Shown: one piece after another, positions 37,224 to 46,299 of the stretch
Numbering within the stretch: position 1 is the first letter of the stretch
Layout of the letters: every line of letters begins with the position of its first letter
Assembly (NCBI RefSeq): GCF_017877055.1
Contig: NZ_JAGIPG010000001.1
Coordinates: 1,674,001 to 1,738,000 of the forward strand
Direction of reading: 5' to 3'
Length of the DNA stretch: 64,000 nucleotides
From: Neorhizobium galegae
GTDB lineage: Bacteria; Pseudomonadota; Alphaproteobacteria; Rhizobiales; Rhizobiaceae
The notes under the pieces: generated by a model
The model's database searches: none
Seen by the model: only the letters and a program-made list of their open reading frames with translations
Told to the model about the DNA's origin: nothing
Position numbers and translations under genes: made by a program

Positions 37224-37751
37224 ATGCCGATCTATGCACTCGGAGAATTCGAACCGAAAACCCCTGCCCCCGACCGCTTCTGGCTGGCGCCGGATGCGAC
37301 CATCATCGGCAAAGTCGAACTCGGCGAGGATGTCGGCATCTGGTTCGGCTCGGTGCTGCGCGGTGATAACGAGCCAATCGTGGTGGGTGCGGGAACCAAC
37401 ATCCAGGAAGGCGTGATGATCCACACTGATCCGCGCTATCCTGTGACATTGGGCGAGAACTGCACGATCGGCCACCACGCCATCATCCACGGTTGCACGA
37501 TCGGCGACAATTCGCTGATCGGCATGGGTGCAACGATCCTGAACGGCGCGAAGATCGGCCGGAACTGCCTCGTTGGCGCCAATGCGCTGGTGACGGAAGG
37601 CAAGGAATTTCCCGACAACTCCCTGATCGTCGGCTCACCCGCAAAGGTCATGCGGGTGCTGGACGATGAGGCGGTCGAGAAGCTGAAACAGTCGGCGGTT
37701 CGTTACGTCGCCAACTGGAAGCGGTTCGCCCGCGACCTGCGTCAGCTCTAG
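37224..37751 (+). CDS. Gamma carbonic anhydrase family protein
   Basis: A 175-residue left-handed beta-helix protein with hexapeptide repeats, ending in a C-terminal helix. The family markers are FWLAPDATIIGKVELGEDVG, IWFGSVLRGDNEPIVVG, VMIHTDP and IGHHAIIHGCTIGDNSLIG, which include the three histidines that would bind zinc in the trimer interface. Not every family member hydrates carbon dioxide. The ATG at 37224 follows GGGAGGAAACC. It is co-directional with the FAH gene and converges with zur, overlapping it by four bases. Confidence 0.92.
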   Translation: MPIYALGEFEPKTPAPDRFWLAPDATIIGKVELGEDVGIWFGSVLRGDNEPIVVGAGTNIQEGVMIHTDPRYPVTLGENCTIGHHAIIHGCTIGDNSLIGMGATILNGAKIGRNCLVGANALVTEGKEFPDNSLIVGSPAKVMRVLDDEAVEKLKQSAVRYVANWKRFARDLRQL

Positions 37752-38191
37752 GCGCCGCAGGCGCCGCACAATCCGCGGATTTCGATCGTCGTCTTGGCAG
37801 GCTTGAAATTCTTCGCCTTCGCCCAGTCGCCGAGCCGGTGATCGACCTCGTGATCGTGGAATTCCGATACGTGGCCGCAACTCTCGCAAATGGCAAACGC
37901 GACCGTGCCGTGCCCGTGGCCATGCCCCTGGCCGCAGCATTCGCTTTCCGGATGGGCGCAGGCGACGAAGGCGTTGAGGCTCTCGAGCCGATGCACCATG
38001 CCGAACTCCAGGAGCTTGTCGAGCGCCCGGTAGACCTGAAGGGGCGCGCGAAAACCGTGATCGCGCAGCCGGTCGAGGATCGTATAGGCGCTCATCGGCG
38101 CATCGGACCGGGTCAGAACGTCGAAGACGAGCGACTGGTTCTTGGTCAGCGCCGGAGCGGAGGTCGGTGTCGAGACTGGTGCGTTCATCAT
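37748..38191 (-). CDS. zur: Zinc uptake regulator Zur (Fur family)
   Basis: A 147-residue Fur-family repressor: winged-helix N-domain (about 15-85), with YTILDRLRDHGFRAPLQVYRAL, and a metal-binding C-domain. It carries CAHPESECCGQGHGHGHG, ICESCGH, HDHEVDHRLGDW and the terminal CGACG, so structural and regulatory zinc ligands are present. In the zinc-loaded form it represses zinc uptake genes. It is directly upstream of nothing and downstream of znuB in a four-base overlap, so zur, znuB and znuC are one operon, consistent with autoregulation. Confidence 0.93.
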   Translation of the reverse strand: MMNAPVSTPTSAPALTKNQSLVFDVLTRSDAPMSAYTILDRLRDHGFRAPLQVYRALDKLLEFGMVHRLESLNAFVACAHPESECCGQGHGHGHGTVAFAICESCGHVSEFHDHEVDHRLGDWAKAKNFKPAKTTIEIRGLCGACGA

Positions 38192-39012
38192 CGCACTCCT
38201 TGGTTGCCGGCCTTCTCGGCCGTGTTTTTACCCGCTGCCGGGAGCAGGCTTAAAATGAAAAGTAAGAGCGCGGCCACCACAATGGAAGGGCCGGACGGCG
38301 TATCGTAGTGCAGCGAGCCGAACAGGCCGCCGATCACGGCGAGCGCGCCGATCACCGAGGCAAGCACCGCCATCAGTTCCGGGCTTGCGGAAAACCGCCG
38401 GGCCGTCGCGGCCGGGATGATCAGAAGCGCGGTGATCAGCATGATGCCGACGATCTTCATGGCGATGGCGATCACCAGCGCCATCAGCAGCATGAAGAGA
38501 AGCCGCGTCTGCGCCGGTTTCATCCCCTCCGCTTCCGCCACGTCCTCGCTGACGGTGGATGCGATCAGCGGTCGCCAGAGCCAGGCGAGAGCCGCGAGCA
38601 CCAGCACGCCGCCGCCCCAGATCAGCGCGATATCGGTACGGGTCACAGCGAGGATATCGCCGAACAGGAAGGCGATCAGGTCGATCCTGACCCAGGTCAT
38701 GAAGGCGACGAGCACGAGGCCGATCGCCAAAGCCGAATGGGAGAGAATGCCGAGCAGCGCATCCGCCGACAGTGACTGGCGTCTTTGCAGCGCCAGAAGC
38801 AGCAGCGACACGACGACCGCGACGCCGAAGACGGCGATCAGCAGGTTGATCTGGAAGAACAGCGACAGCGCCACCCCGAGCAGCGCCGAATGTGCCATCG
38901 TATCGCCGAAATAGGCCATCCGCCGCCAGACGACGAAACAGCCGAGCGGCCCGGCGGTCAGCGCCACGCCGATGCCGGCGACAAGGGCGCGGGTGAAAAA
39001 ATCGTCAAACAC
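38188..39012 (-). CDS. znuB: Zinc ABC transporter permease ZnuB
   Basis: A 274-residue inner-membrane permease with about eight or nine helices (ALVAGIGVALTAGPLGCFVV, then others). It forms the channel for zinc delivered by ZnuA. The start is GTG at 39012 (encoding V-F-D-D), overlapping the end of znuC by eight bases and preceded by AGAGGGTC. The longer in-frame extension upstream lies within the His-rich tail of znuC and is not real. The stop overlaps the zur start by four bases. Confidence 0.93.
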   Translation of the reverse strand: MFDDFFTRALVAGIGVALTAGPLGCFVVWRRMAYFGDTMAHSALLGVALSLFFQINLLIAVFGVAVVVSLLLLALQRRQSLSADALLGILSHSALAIGLVLVAFMTWVRIDLIAFLFGDILAVTRTDIALIWGGGVLVLAALAWLWRPLIASTVSEDVAEAEGMKPAQTRLLFMLLMALVIAIAMKIVGIMLITALLIIPAATARRFSASPELMAVLASVIGALAVIGGLFGSLHYDTPSGPSIVVAALLLFILSLLPAAGKNTAEKAGNQGVR

Positions 39013-39907
39013 GACCCTCTCCCTTCGCCTCGGCATGATCGCCGTGATGGTGGTGCGAATGGTCGTGATCATGCGCATGGTGGTGCGCATCCTGATGATG
39101 GTGCCCGTCATCGGGATGGCAGTGATCGGTCACCGATCCGTCGCCGTGCATCACCCGGCCATCCGGCAGATGCGTGTGATCGTGATGATGGCTGTAGACC
39201 GCGAGCGACCGCGAATTGCCGAAGAGTTTCAGGTAGTCGGCGCTCTGGCTCACCACTTCCGGCGTGCCGCGGCAGCAGACGTGGCCGTTGAGGCAGATGA
39301 CGGTGTCGGTTCCCGCCATCACCATATGCAGGTCGTGCGAGATCATCAGGATGCCGCAGCCGGTGGAATTGCGGATCGACCGGATCAGATCGTAAAGCGC
39401 ACTCTCGCCGGCAAAATCGACACCCTGCACCGGCTCGTCGAGCACCATCAGATCCGGCTTGCGGGCGATCGCCCGGGCAAGCAGCGCCCGCTGGAACTCG
39501 CCACCGGAGAGGTGACGGACCTCGGCATCGATGAGGTGGGAAATGCCCGTCGATGCGAGCGCCGCCAGAAGATCGGCGTCGTCAAGCGGGGCGGTCAACC
39601 GCATCAGCCGACGCACGGAAAGCGGCATGGTCCAGTCGATCGACAGTTTCTGCGGGACATAGCCCACGCGCAAGCCGGACAATCTTGCGACCGATCCTTC
39701 GTCCGGGCGCAGCACACCGATCGCGAGCTTTGCGGTCGTGGACTTGCCGGCGCCGTTCGGGCCGATCAGCGTCACCACCTCGCCGCGGCGGATCGAAAAA
39801 TCGACGCCCCGCACCAACCATCGGCCATCCCGGCGAATGCCGGCATCGGCAAGCGACACCAACTGGCTTTCGGTTTTGGCGGCGTGAGCCCGATTGGACA
39901 TCAGCAT
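39005..39907 (-). CDS. znuC: Zinc ABC transporter ATP-binding protein ZnuC
   Basis: A 300-residue ATPase. Walker A GPNGAGKST (about 49-57), signature LSGGEFQRAL, Walker B LMVLDEPVQGVD and the H-loop SHD are intact. The C-terminal 55 residues form a histidine-rich tail (HHHDHTHLPDGR and DGHHHQDAHHHAHDHDHS) that likely binds zinc. It energises the ZnuABC importer. It starts at 39907, close to the palindromes shared with the divergent znuA promoter. Confidence 0.95.
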   Translation of the reverse strand: MLMSNRAHAAKTESQLVSLADAGIRRDGRWLVRGVDFSIRRGEVVTLIGPNGAGKSTTAKLAIGVLRPDEGSVARLSGLRVGYVPQKLSIDWTMPLSVRRLMRLTAPLDDADLLAALASTGISHLIDAEVRHLSGGEFQRALLARAIARKPDLMVLDEPVQGVDFAGESALYDLIRSIRNSTGCGILMISHDLHMVMAGTDTVICLNGHVCCRGTPEVVSQSADYLKLFGNSRSLAVYSHHHDHTHLPDGRVMHGDGSVTDHCHPDDGHHHQDAHHHAHDHDHSHHHHGDHAEAKGEGRV

Positions 39908-39945
39908 GTTTTTCCAGATTCCCTGTTGTCAGTGGCTATGACACA

Positions 39946-39960
39946 CGTTATAGCATAACG
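39946..39960. promoter_or_regulatory. Zur-box-like palindrome (znuC side)
   Basis: CGTTAT / ATAACG around three bases in the znuC-znuA intergenic region. The sequence and place match AT-rich Zur boxes of alphaproteobacteria. It is nearer the znuC start and probably controls znuCB-zur. Confidence 0.55.
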
Positions 39961-39968
39961 CAATTGAT

Positions 39969-39981
39969 GTAATAACATTAC
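39969..39981. promoter_or_regulatory. Zur-box-like palindrome (znuA side)
   Basis: GTAAT / ATTAC around three bases, 22 bases before the znuA start. It resembles the TAATGTTATAACATTA-type Zur site, with this copy in inverted orientation. It probably controls znuA. Confidence 0.55.
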
Positions 39982-40002
39982 GATGCAATGCAAGGACGCG
40001 AC

Positions 40003-41010
40003 ATGAAGCCGGCTTCGATTTCCCTCCTCTCCGCCGCGGTGTTTTCCGTGGGCGCCGGCCCCGGCTTTGCAGCGCCGGACGTGGTGGTTTCGATCAAGCC
40101 GATCCACTCGCTCGTCGCCTCGATCATGAAGGGCGTCGGCGAGCCGAAACTGATCGTCGATGGTGCCGCTTCGCCACATACGTTCTCGCTGAAGCCCTCC
40201 AATGCAGCCGCCATCGAAGGCGCCGACGTCATCTTCTGGGTCGGCCCCGGCATCGAGGCCTTTCTCGAAAAGCCCCTGGATGCGCTGGCGGCCTCGGCAA
40301 CGGTTGTCGAGCTGGAGGATGCACCTGGACTGCAAAAACTGCCCTTCCGCGAAAGCGGCGCCTTCGAGGCCCATGACGACGGGCATCAAGGGGCGGAGGC
40401 ACACGAAGATGACGACCATCCACATGGCGACCATGACCAGCCCGCCGCCGATCATGCCGACCACGACGATGACCACCATGATCACGGCGGCTTCGACACG
40501 CATCTCTGGCTCGATCCGATGAATGCCAAGGCGATGGCGGCGGAAATCGAAAAGACGCTGGTCAGTGCCGACCCGGCGAATGCCGCCGCTTATCAGGCAA
40601 ACGGCGCCGCGCTGATGAAGGACCTCGACGCGCTCGATACCGAGCTCAAGGCGACGATCGCTCCGGTCAAGGACAAACCTTTCATCGTCTTCCACGATGC
40701 CTATCAATATTTCGAGCATCGTTATGGAGTGAGCGTCGCGGGGTCGATCACCGTCAGTCCGGAAACCATGCCCGGCGCCGAACGCGTCGACCAAATCCAC
40801 AAGAAGGTGAAGGAACTTGGAACCACCTGTGTCTTCGCCGAACCGCAGTTCGAGCCGAAGCTGGTGACGGTCGTGACCGAAGGCACGCCTGCCCGCTCAG
40901 GCACGCTCGATCCGGAAGCAGCGACGCTGAAGTCGGGTCCCGGCCTTTATTTCGAGCTGATGCGCGGACTTGCCCGCTCGATGAAGGAATGCCTGTCGCA
41001 AGGGACCTGA
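40003..41010 (+). CDS. znuA: Zinc ABC transporter substrate-binding protein ZnuA
   Basis: A 335-residue periplasmic protein with a signal peptide (ISLLSAAVFSVGAGPGFAA) and the cluster A-I binding fold. Zinc ligands are expected in IKPIHSLVASIMKGVGE, in HTFSLKPS, in VFHDAYQYFEHRYG, and in the C-terminal region. A histidine/aspartate-rich loop lies at about 125-165 (DDHPHGDHDQP, HADHDDDHHDHGGF), which binds zinc ahead of transfer. The ATG at 40003 is used rather than the one at 39988. It is divergent from znuC. Confidence 0.95.
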   Translation: MKPASISLLSAAVFSVGAGPGFAAPDVVVSIKPIHSLVASIMKGVGEPKLIVDGAASPHTFSLKPSNAAAIEGADVIFWVGPGIEAFLEKPLDALAASATVVELEDAPGLQKLPFRESGAFEAHDDGHQGAEAHEDDDHPHGDHDQPAADHADHDDDHHDHGGFDTHLWLDPMNAKAMAAEIEKTLVSADPANAAAYQANGAALMKDLDALDTELKATIAPVKDKPFIVFHDAYQYFEHRYGVSVAGSITVSPETMPGAERVDQIHKKVKELGTTCVFAEPQFEPKLVTVVTEGTPARSGTLDPEAATLKSGPGLYFELMRGLARSMKECLSQGT

Positions 41011-41061
41011 GGCCCGGCACCGAGAAACACGATCGCCGGTCGCATAGCGGCGAATGTGTGA

Positions 41062-41098
41062 GGCCTGCGGGAGGGAAGGCAAATACCCCCCGCAGGCC
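41062..41098. terminator. Hairpin terminator between znuA and the RcnB-like gene
   Basis: A 10-bp perfect inverted repeat (GGCCTGCGGG / CCCGCAGGCC) with a 17-base loop, followed on the plus strand by a T-rich ATCTTTCTC. It would end znuA, and possibly the opposing gene. Confidence 0.65.
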
Positions 41099-41106
41099 GA
41101 TCTTTC

Positions 41107-41439
41107 TCAGCGAGCCGCGATGAAGCTCGAAATCACGCCGCTTGCGACGCCGACCAGCAAAAAGTCGTTGTCGACCTTGACCCAGTGATAACCGCGCGGC
41201 GGCGCCGACAGGCGGTAACGGCGGTAATCCCGGATCTCCGCCATGCGACGACGCTCGCCGGCCGTCATGCGATGCCCCTTCGACCAACGCGGCTTCACGA
41301 CCACGACCTTCTTCTGAATGACCACGTTGCGCTGCACCGCGCGGTGACGATCCGGACCGGAATGACGATCCTGCGCCTGGGCGGCAAGCGGAGCGGCAAG
41401 CACGGTTGCGGAAAGAAGGACGGCAAAGAACTTTTTCAT
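41107..41439 (-). CDS. RcnB-like periplasmic protein
   Basis: A 110-residue protein with a signal peptide (FFAVLLSATVLAAPLAAQA). The mature part is highly basic and has the RcnB-family end APPRGYHWVKVDNDFLLVG followed by VASGVISSFIA. RcnB assists nickel and cobalt efflux in Escherichia coli. Many RcnB-like proteins lack known metal function, so only the family is proposed. The ATG at 41439 is used. It lies downstream of the zinc uptake genes, although on the opposite strand. Confidence 0.85.
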   Translation of the reverse strand: MKKFFAVLLSATVLAAPLAAQAQDRHSGPDRHRAVQRNVVIQKKVVVVKPRWSKGHRMTAGERRRMAEIRDYRRYRLSAPPRGYHWVKVDNDFLLVGVASGVISSFIAAR

Positions 41440-41567
41440 CGGGTGTCTCCTCGTGTTGACCACGGCCGGAAATTAGGACCCGAACGATGAACCGCATCTG
41501 AATTTCAGCATTACATTTTCGTAATGAAATTATATGGTTGGGTCAATTTTTTGATATTCTGGATTTT

Positions 41568-43178
41568 CTATATTAGCGCCTCATAAACGAAGTGTCCGAA
41601 ATCCGCAGCCTTCGCCCGCCCCGACGTGTCGAAGGCAAACATGCCTGCAAAAGCGCCGGTGAAAGACCCGTGTTCGCCGCGGCCGCCCTCGTCCGAGATG
41701 ACCCCGGCATCGAGCTTAGGCCCGAGCGCCTGCCAGTCATTGGAGCCGCCGGCGCGCCAGAGGAACTGCAGGTCGTTGTCACGGATCTCCATGGCGAGAT
41801 GCACCGGACCTTCGGGGATGGAAACGCCGCTTCCCACCGGAAAGCTCATGCGCCCATGGGGAAAATCACCCGGGCAGGAGAAGATCGTCACCACGCGGCC
41901 GAGCTTTTCGTGCAGGGTCACCACCAACGAATGGAACTTGTGGCGATTGTAATAATGGGTCAGGCCCGCGACCTGCTGATAGGTGTCGGGTGAGAAATCC
42001 ACCACCGTCTCCGCCCGGAAGGAATGATGCTCCTGGCGGCGGGCGACCAGCGATTGCTCGAACCAGGAACCGATGCTTTCGCGGCCGAAAAGGCGCAGAT
42101 GCCCTGGGCGGTCGGCCAGGCTGAGCAGACGTTCCGGATGCGGCGTGCGCAGCCACTGGAATTCCGCCGGCAGCACCGGGTCGTCGAATGACCGCTCGAT
42201 GCGGACGGGCTGTTCGATAGGCTTGGCATTGCCCGGTGCCGGCACATCGACATCCGGCACGACGCCGCCCTGGCCGAGATAGAGCCAGTCGTCTTCCCAG
42301 ATGCAGCGCTGCAGCGCCGTTTCGCGGCCGAGCGTGCAGCGGCGCTGCGGCGCCAAAGGCCGGCCGCAGAGATGGGTGTGGTACGCCTGGCCATCCGGCG
42401 TTTCGACGTATTGGCCATGACCGGCGCGCTGCAGCACCGCGTTCGGATGGTCCTTGGAAGTGATGAGATGCGTCTGCGGATGCATCTCATAGGGTCCATC
42501 GATCGATCGGGAGCGGGCCATGGTGACGGCATGGTCATACCCTGTGCCGCCCTCGGCCGTGGTCAGGTAATACCAGCCGTTGCGCTTGAAGACATGCGGT
42601 CCCTCGACCAGGCCGAGCGGGCTGCCGGCAAAGACGTTCTTGATCGGACCCTTGAGCGCCCTCGTCTCGAAATCCCATTCCTGCAGCAGGATACCGTCGA
42701 AGGCCGGATGTTTCGGCGCGCCACCGTAACTTTCGGTGCGATGGTTCCACAGCATGTTGAGGAACCACTTGCGGCCGTCATCGTCGTGGAAAAGCGTCGG
42801 ATCGAAGCCGGAGGAATTCACATAGATCGGATCGGACCATTCTCCCTCGATGGTCGGCGAGGTGACGATGTAGTTATGCGCATCCTTGAAGTTGCCGTCG
42901 AAGCGCTTGACGTCCGTATAGACCAGGAAAAACAGCCCGTCGGAATAGGAGAGGCACGGCGCCCAGATGCCGCAGCTGTCGGGATTGCCACGCATGTCGA
43001 GCTGGCTTGCCCGCTCCAAGGGCCGGCGCTTGAGCGTCCAGTTCACCAGATCGCGCGAATGATGGATCTGCACACCGGGATACCATTCGAAGGTCGAGGT
43101 GGCGATATAATAGTCCTCGCCGACGCGGCAGATGGACGGATCGGGATTGAAGCCCGGCAGGATGGGGTTGTGAATCAT
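41568..43178 (-). CDS. Glycoside hydrolase family 43 enzyme (beta-xylosidase / arabinofuranosidase-like)
   Basis: A 536-residue cytoplasmic enzyme. The five-blade GH43 propeller occupies about 1-300 and a C-terminal beta-sandwich (about 320-530) is typical of the GH43_11/12 xylosidase group. The base aspartate is Asp13 in GFNPDPS, the pKa-modulating aspartate in FDPTLFHDDDG and the acid glutamate in GLVEGPHVFK. It releases xylose or arabinose from oligosaccharides. No signal peptide, so it acts on imported sugars. The start at 43178 (MIHNPILPG) is used. A strong terminator separates it from the gene upstream. Confidence 0.9.
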   Translation of the reverse strand: MIHNPILPGFNPDPSICRVGEDYYIATSTFEWYPGVQIHHSRDLVNWTLKRRPLERASQLDMRGNPDSCGIWAPCLSYSDGLFFLVYTDVKRFDGNFKDAHNYIVTSPTIEGEWSDPIYVNSSGFDPTLFHDDDGRKWFLNMLWNHRTESYGGAPKHPAFDGILLQEWDFETRALKGPIKNVFAGSPLGLVEGPHVFKRNGWYYLTTAEGGTGYDHAVTMARSRSIDGPYEMHPQTHLITSKDHPNAVLQRAGHGQYVETPDGQAYHTHLCGRPLAPQRRCTLGRETALQRCIWEDDWLYLGQGGVVPDVDVPAPGNAKPIEQPVRIERSFDDPVLPAEFQWLRTPHPERLLSLADRPGHLRLFGRESIGSWFEQSLVARRQEHHSFRAETVVDFSPDTYQQVAGLTHYYNRHKFHSLVVTLHEKLGRVVTIFSCPGDFPHGRMSFPVGSGVSIPEGPVHLAMEIRDNDLQFLWRAGGSNDWQALGPKLDAGVISDEGGRGEHGSFTGAFAGMFAFDTSGRAKAADFGHFVYEALI

Positions 43179-43209
43179 GTCCTGTCTTCCTCCCAATGAC
43201 ATGTAAAAA

Positions 43210-43235
43210 TGCCCGGCGGCCGGCGCCGCCGGGCA
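43210..43235 (-). terminator. Rho-independent terminator between the aldo-keto reductase and GH43 genes
   Basis: An 11-bp perfect GC-rich stem (TGCCCGGCGGC / GCCGCCGGGCA) with a 4-base loop. On the minus strand it is followed by TTTTTACATG. It lies seven bases past the aldo-keto reductase stop and would end most transcripts before GH43. Confidence 0.8.
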
Positions 43236-43241
43236 GCGGGA

Positions 43242-44285
43242 TCAGCGTTGCGGCCCTGCCCGCTCGGCCGACTTGGCCCAGAGGTTGATGTCGGCGTCCT
43301 TGGCATAGGTGTCGATCTCGGCGAGTTCGGCTGCCGTGAACTCGAGATTGTCGAGCGACCTGACGCAATCCTCGACCTGTTCCGGGCGGCTGGCGCCGAT
43401 CAGCGCCGTGGTCACCCGGCCGCCGCGAAGCACCCAGGCGAGCGCCATCTGCGCCAGCGTCTGGCCGCGCTTTTCGGCGATGGCGTTGAGCGCCTTGAGG
43501 TTGGCGATGTTCCGGTCGTTGAGAAAGGCCGGGCGCAGCGACTTGCCCTGCGCGGCTCGGCTGCCCTCCGGAATGCCGCCGAGATATTTCGACGTCAGCA
43601 TGCCTTGCGCGAGCGGCGAAAAGACAATCGAGCCGATGCCGAGGTTTTCAAGCGTATCGAGCAGTCCGTCTTCCTCGACCCAGCGGTTGATCATCGAATA
43701 GCTTGGCTGGTGGATGAGGACCGGCGTGCCGAGTTCCTTCAGGATCGCCGTCGCTTCCTGGGTGCGCTTCGAATTGTAGGACGAGATGCCGACGTAAAGC
43801 GCCCTGCCCGATCGGACGATATGATCGAGCGCGCCGCAAGTCTCTTCGAGCGGCGTATCCGGGTCGAAGCGATGCGAATAGAAGATATCGACATAGTCGA
43901 GACCCATCCGCTTCAGGCTCTGGTCGCAGGAGGAGATCAGGTATTTGCGGCTGCCCCATTCGCCATAGGGACCCGGCCACATGTTGTAGCCGGCCTTCGA
44001 CGAGATGATCAGTTCGTCACGATATCCCTTGAAATCCTCGCGCAGAATCTGGCCGAAGGCGGTCTCGGCGCTGCCCGGCAGCGGGCCATAGTTGTTGGCG
44101 AGATCGAAATGGGTGATGCCGAGATCGAAGGCCTTGCGGACGATCGCGACCTTGCGGTCGTGCGGCGTGTCGTCGCCGAAATTGTGCCAGAGGCCGAGCG
44201 AGATCGCCGGGAGCTTCAGTCCCGAACGGCCGCAGCGGTTGTACTTCATGGTTTCGTAGCGGTTGGACGCTGGTTGCCAGGTCAT
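43242..44285 (-). CDS. Aldo-keto reductase (YghZ / glyceraldehyde-3-phosphate reductase-like)
   Basis: A 347-residue NADPH-dependent aldo-keto reductase of the YghZ (AKR14) type, shown by MKYNRCGRSGLKLPAISLGL, FDLANNYGPLPGSAETAFG, the catalytic tyrosine in NNYG, the lysine in SSKAGYNMW, the histidine in YSHRFD, and the WPGPYGEWGSRKYL insert. YghZ reduces L-glyceraldehyde 3-phosphate and related aldehydes. Its role here is probably reduction of a sugar-derived carbonyl. The ATG at 44285 is used. It is in the sugar operon after a Gfo/Idh/MocA gene and before the GH43 gene. Confidence 0.9.
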   Translation of the reverse strand: MTWQPASNRYETMKYNRCGRSGLKLPAISLGLWHNFGDDTPHDRKVAIVRKAFDLGITHFDLANNYGPLPGSAETAFGQILREDFKGYRDELIISSKAGYNMWPGPYGEWGSRKYLISSCDQSLKRMGLDYVDIFYSHRFDPDTPLEETCGALDHIVRSGRALYVGISSYNSKRTQEATAILKELGTPVLIHQPSYSMINRWVEEDGLLDTLENLGIGSIVFSPLAQGMLTSKYLGGIPEGSRAAQGKSLRPAFLNDRNIANLKALNAIAEKRGQTLAQMALAWVLRGGRVTTALIGASRPEQVEDCVRSLDNLEFTAAELAEIDTYAKDADINLWAKSAERAGPQR

Positions 44286-44305
44286 GATCGAAATCCTCCG
44301 AATGA

Positions 44306-44344
44306 AATGCGGCGCGCCTGGTCTCAAACGGTGCGCGCCGCATT
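44306..44344. repeat. Long hairpin in the operon
   Basis: A 12-bp perfect inverted repeat (AATGCGGCGCGC / GCGCGCCGCATT) with a 15-base loop lies between the MocA-type and the aldo-keto reductase genes. No T-run follows. It may stabilise one transcript part or act as a weak terminator. Confidence 0.5.
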
Positions 44345-44353
44345 CATAGCCGA

Positions 44354-45490
<1,137 letters not shown>

Positions 45491-45513
45491 GGAAAACTCC
45501 AAAAATGCTGTGA

Positions 45514-46275
45514 TCAATAGGTCTTGAAGGAAGCGATCGAGCGCGTCAGCAGCCGATCGAGATCCTTCGGATTGTCGTGTTCGAGCACATAATGTTTTGC
45601 GGACGTCTTTTTCAGCGCCGCCATCAGGTCCTTCCATGGAACGGTGCCGTGGCCGACATCGGCCCAGCCGTCCTCATCCTTGTTCTCGCCGGCCGGTGCG
45701 ATGTCCTTGACGTGAACGGCGGTGATCCGCTTGGCATAGCTCTCGATCCAGGCGAACGGATCGGCGCCGCCGCGGATGACCCAGGCGATATCCGCTTCCC
45801 AGGCGAGATCGGGACCGCCGGCGAGGATCTGCTCCTGCGGCGTCGAACCGTCCGGCAGCGTCTTGAACTCGAAGTCATGGTTATGCCAGCCGAACGTGTA
45901 GCCGGCATCCCAATATCGCTTGCCGACACTCTGCAGCCGCTGGCCGAAGGCGAACCAGCCGGCAGCGTCGGTCGGGCGCTGGTCGGCGACGAGATGCGGG
46001 CAATAGATCGCCTGGACGCCGAGCGTCTTTGCGATCAGCAGCGCCTGTTCGGGCTCCTTTTCAAGAAGGTCGATGCCGAAATGACCGGTCGGCATGATCA
46101 GCCCGTTGGCATCGAGATCACCCTTGAGCGCCTTCAGACCTGCCTCGTCGAGCGTCGCATAGATGCCGCCGTAACCTTCCACCTCGGTGTAACCCGCCTG
46201 GGCGACCTTCTTCAGGACATCGGAAAGCGGCGGAAAGTTGCGGGCGCAATAAAGCTGAAAACCGAGTTTCGTCAT
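45514..46275 (-). CDS. Sugar phosphate isomerase/epimerase family TIM barrel
   Basis: A 253-residue protein of the xylose-isomerase-like TIM barrel family (AP endonuclease 2 superfamily). Motifs are GFQLYCARNFPPLSDVLKKV, YTEVEGYGGIY, FGWHNHDFEF and DIAWVIRGGADP, and HYVLEHDNPKDL near the C-terminus gives the expected metal-binding His/Glu/Asp set. These include inositol and sugar epimerases. It is likely to isomerise or dehydrate an intermediate made by the neighbouring dehydrogenase. 23 bases separate it from that gene. Confidence 0.88.
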   Translation of the reverse strand: MTKLGFQLYCARNFPPLSDVLKKVAQAGYTEVEGYGGIYATLDEAGLKALKGDLDANGLIMPTGHFGIDLLEKEPEQALLIAKTLGVQAIYCPHLVADQRPTDAAGWFAFGQRLQSVGKRYWDAGYTFGWHNHDFEFKTLPDGSTPQEQILAGGPDLAWEADIAWVIRGGADPFAWIESYAKRITAVHVKDIAPAGENKDEDGWADVGHGTVPWKDLMAALKKTSAKHYVLEHDNPKDLDRLLTRSIASFKTY

Positions 46276-46299
46276 GGTGTTACTCCCTTGATAAAGACC

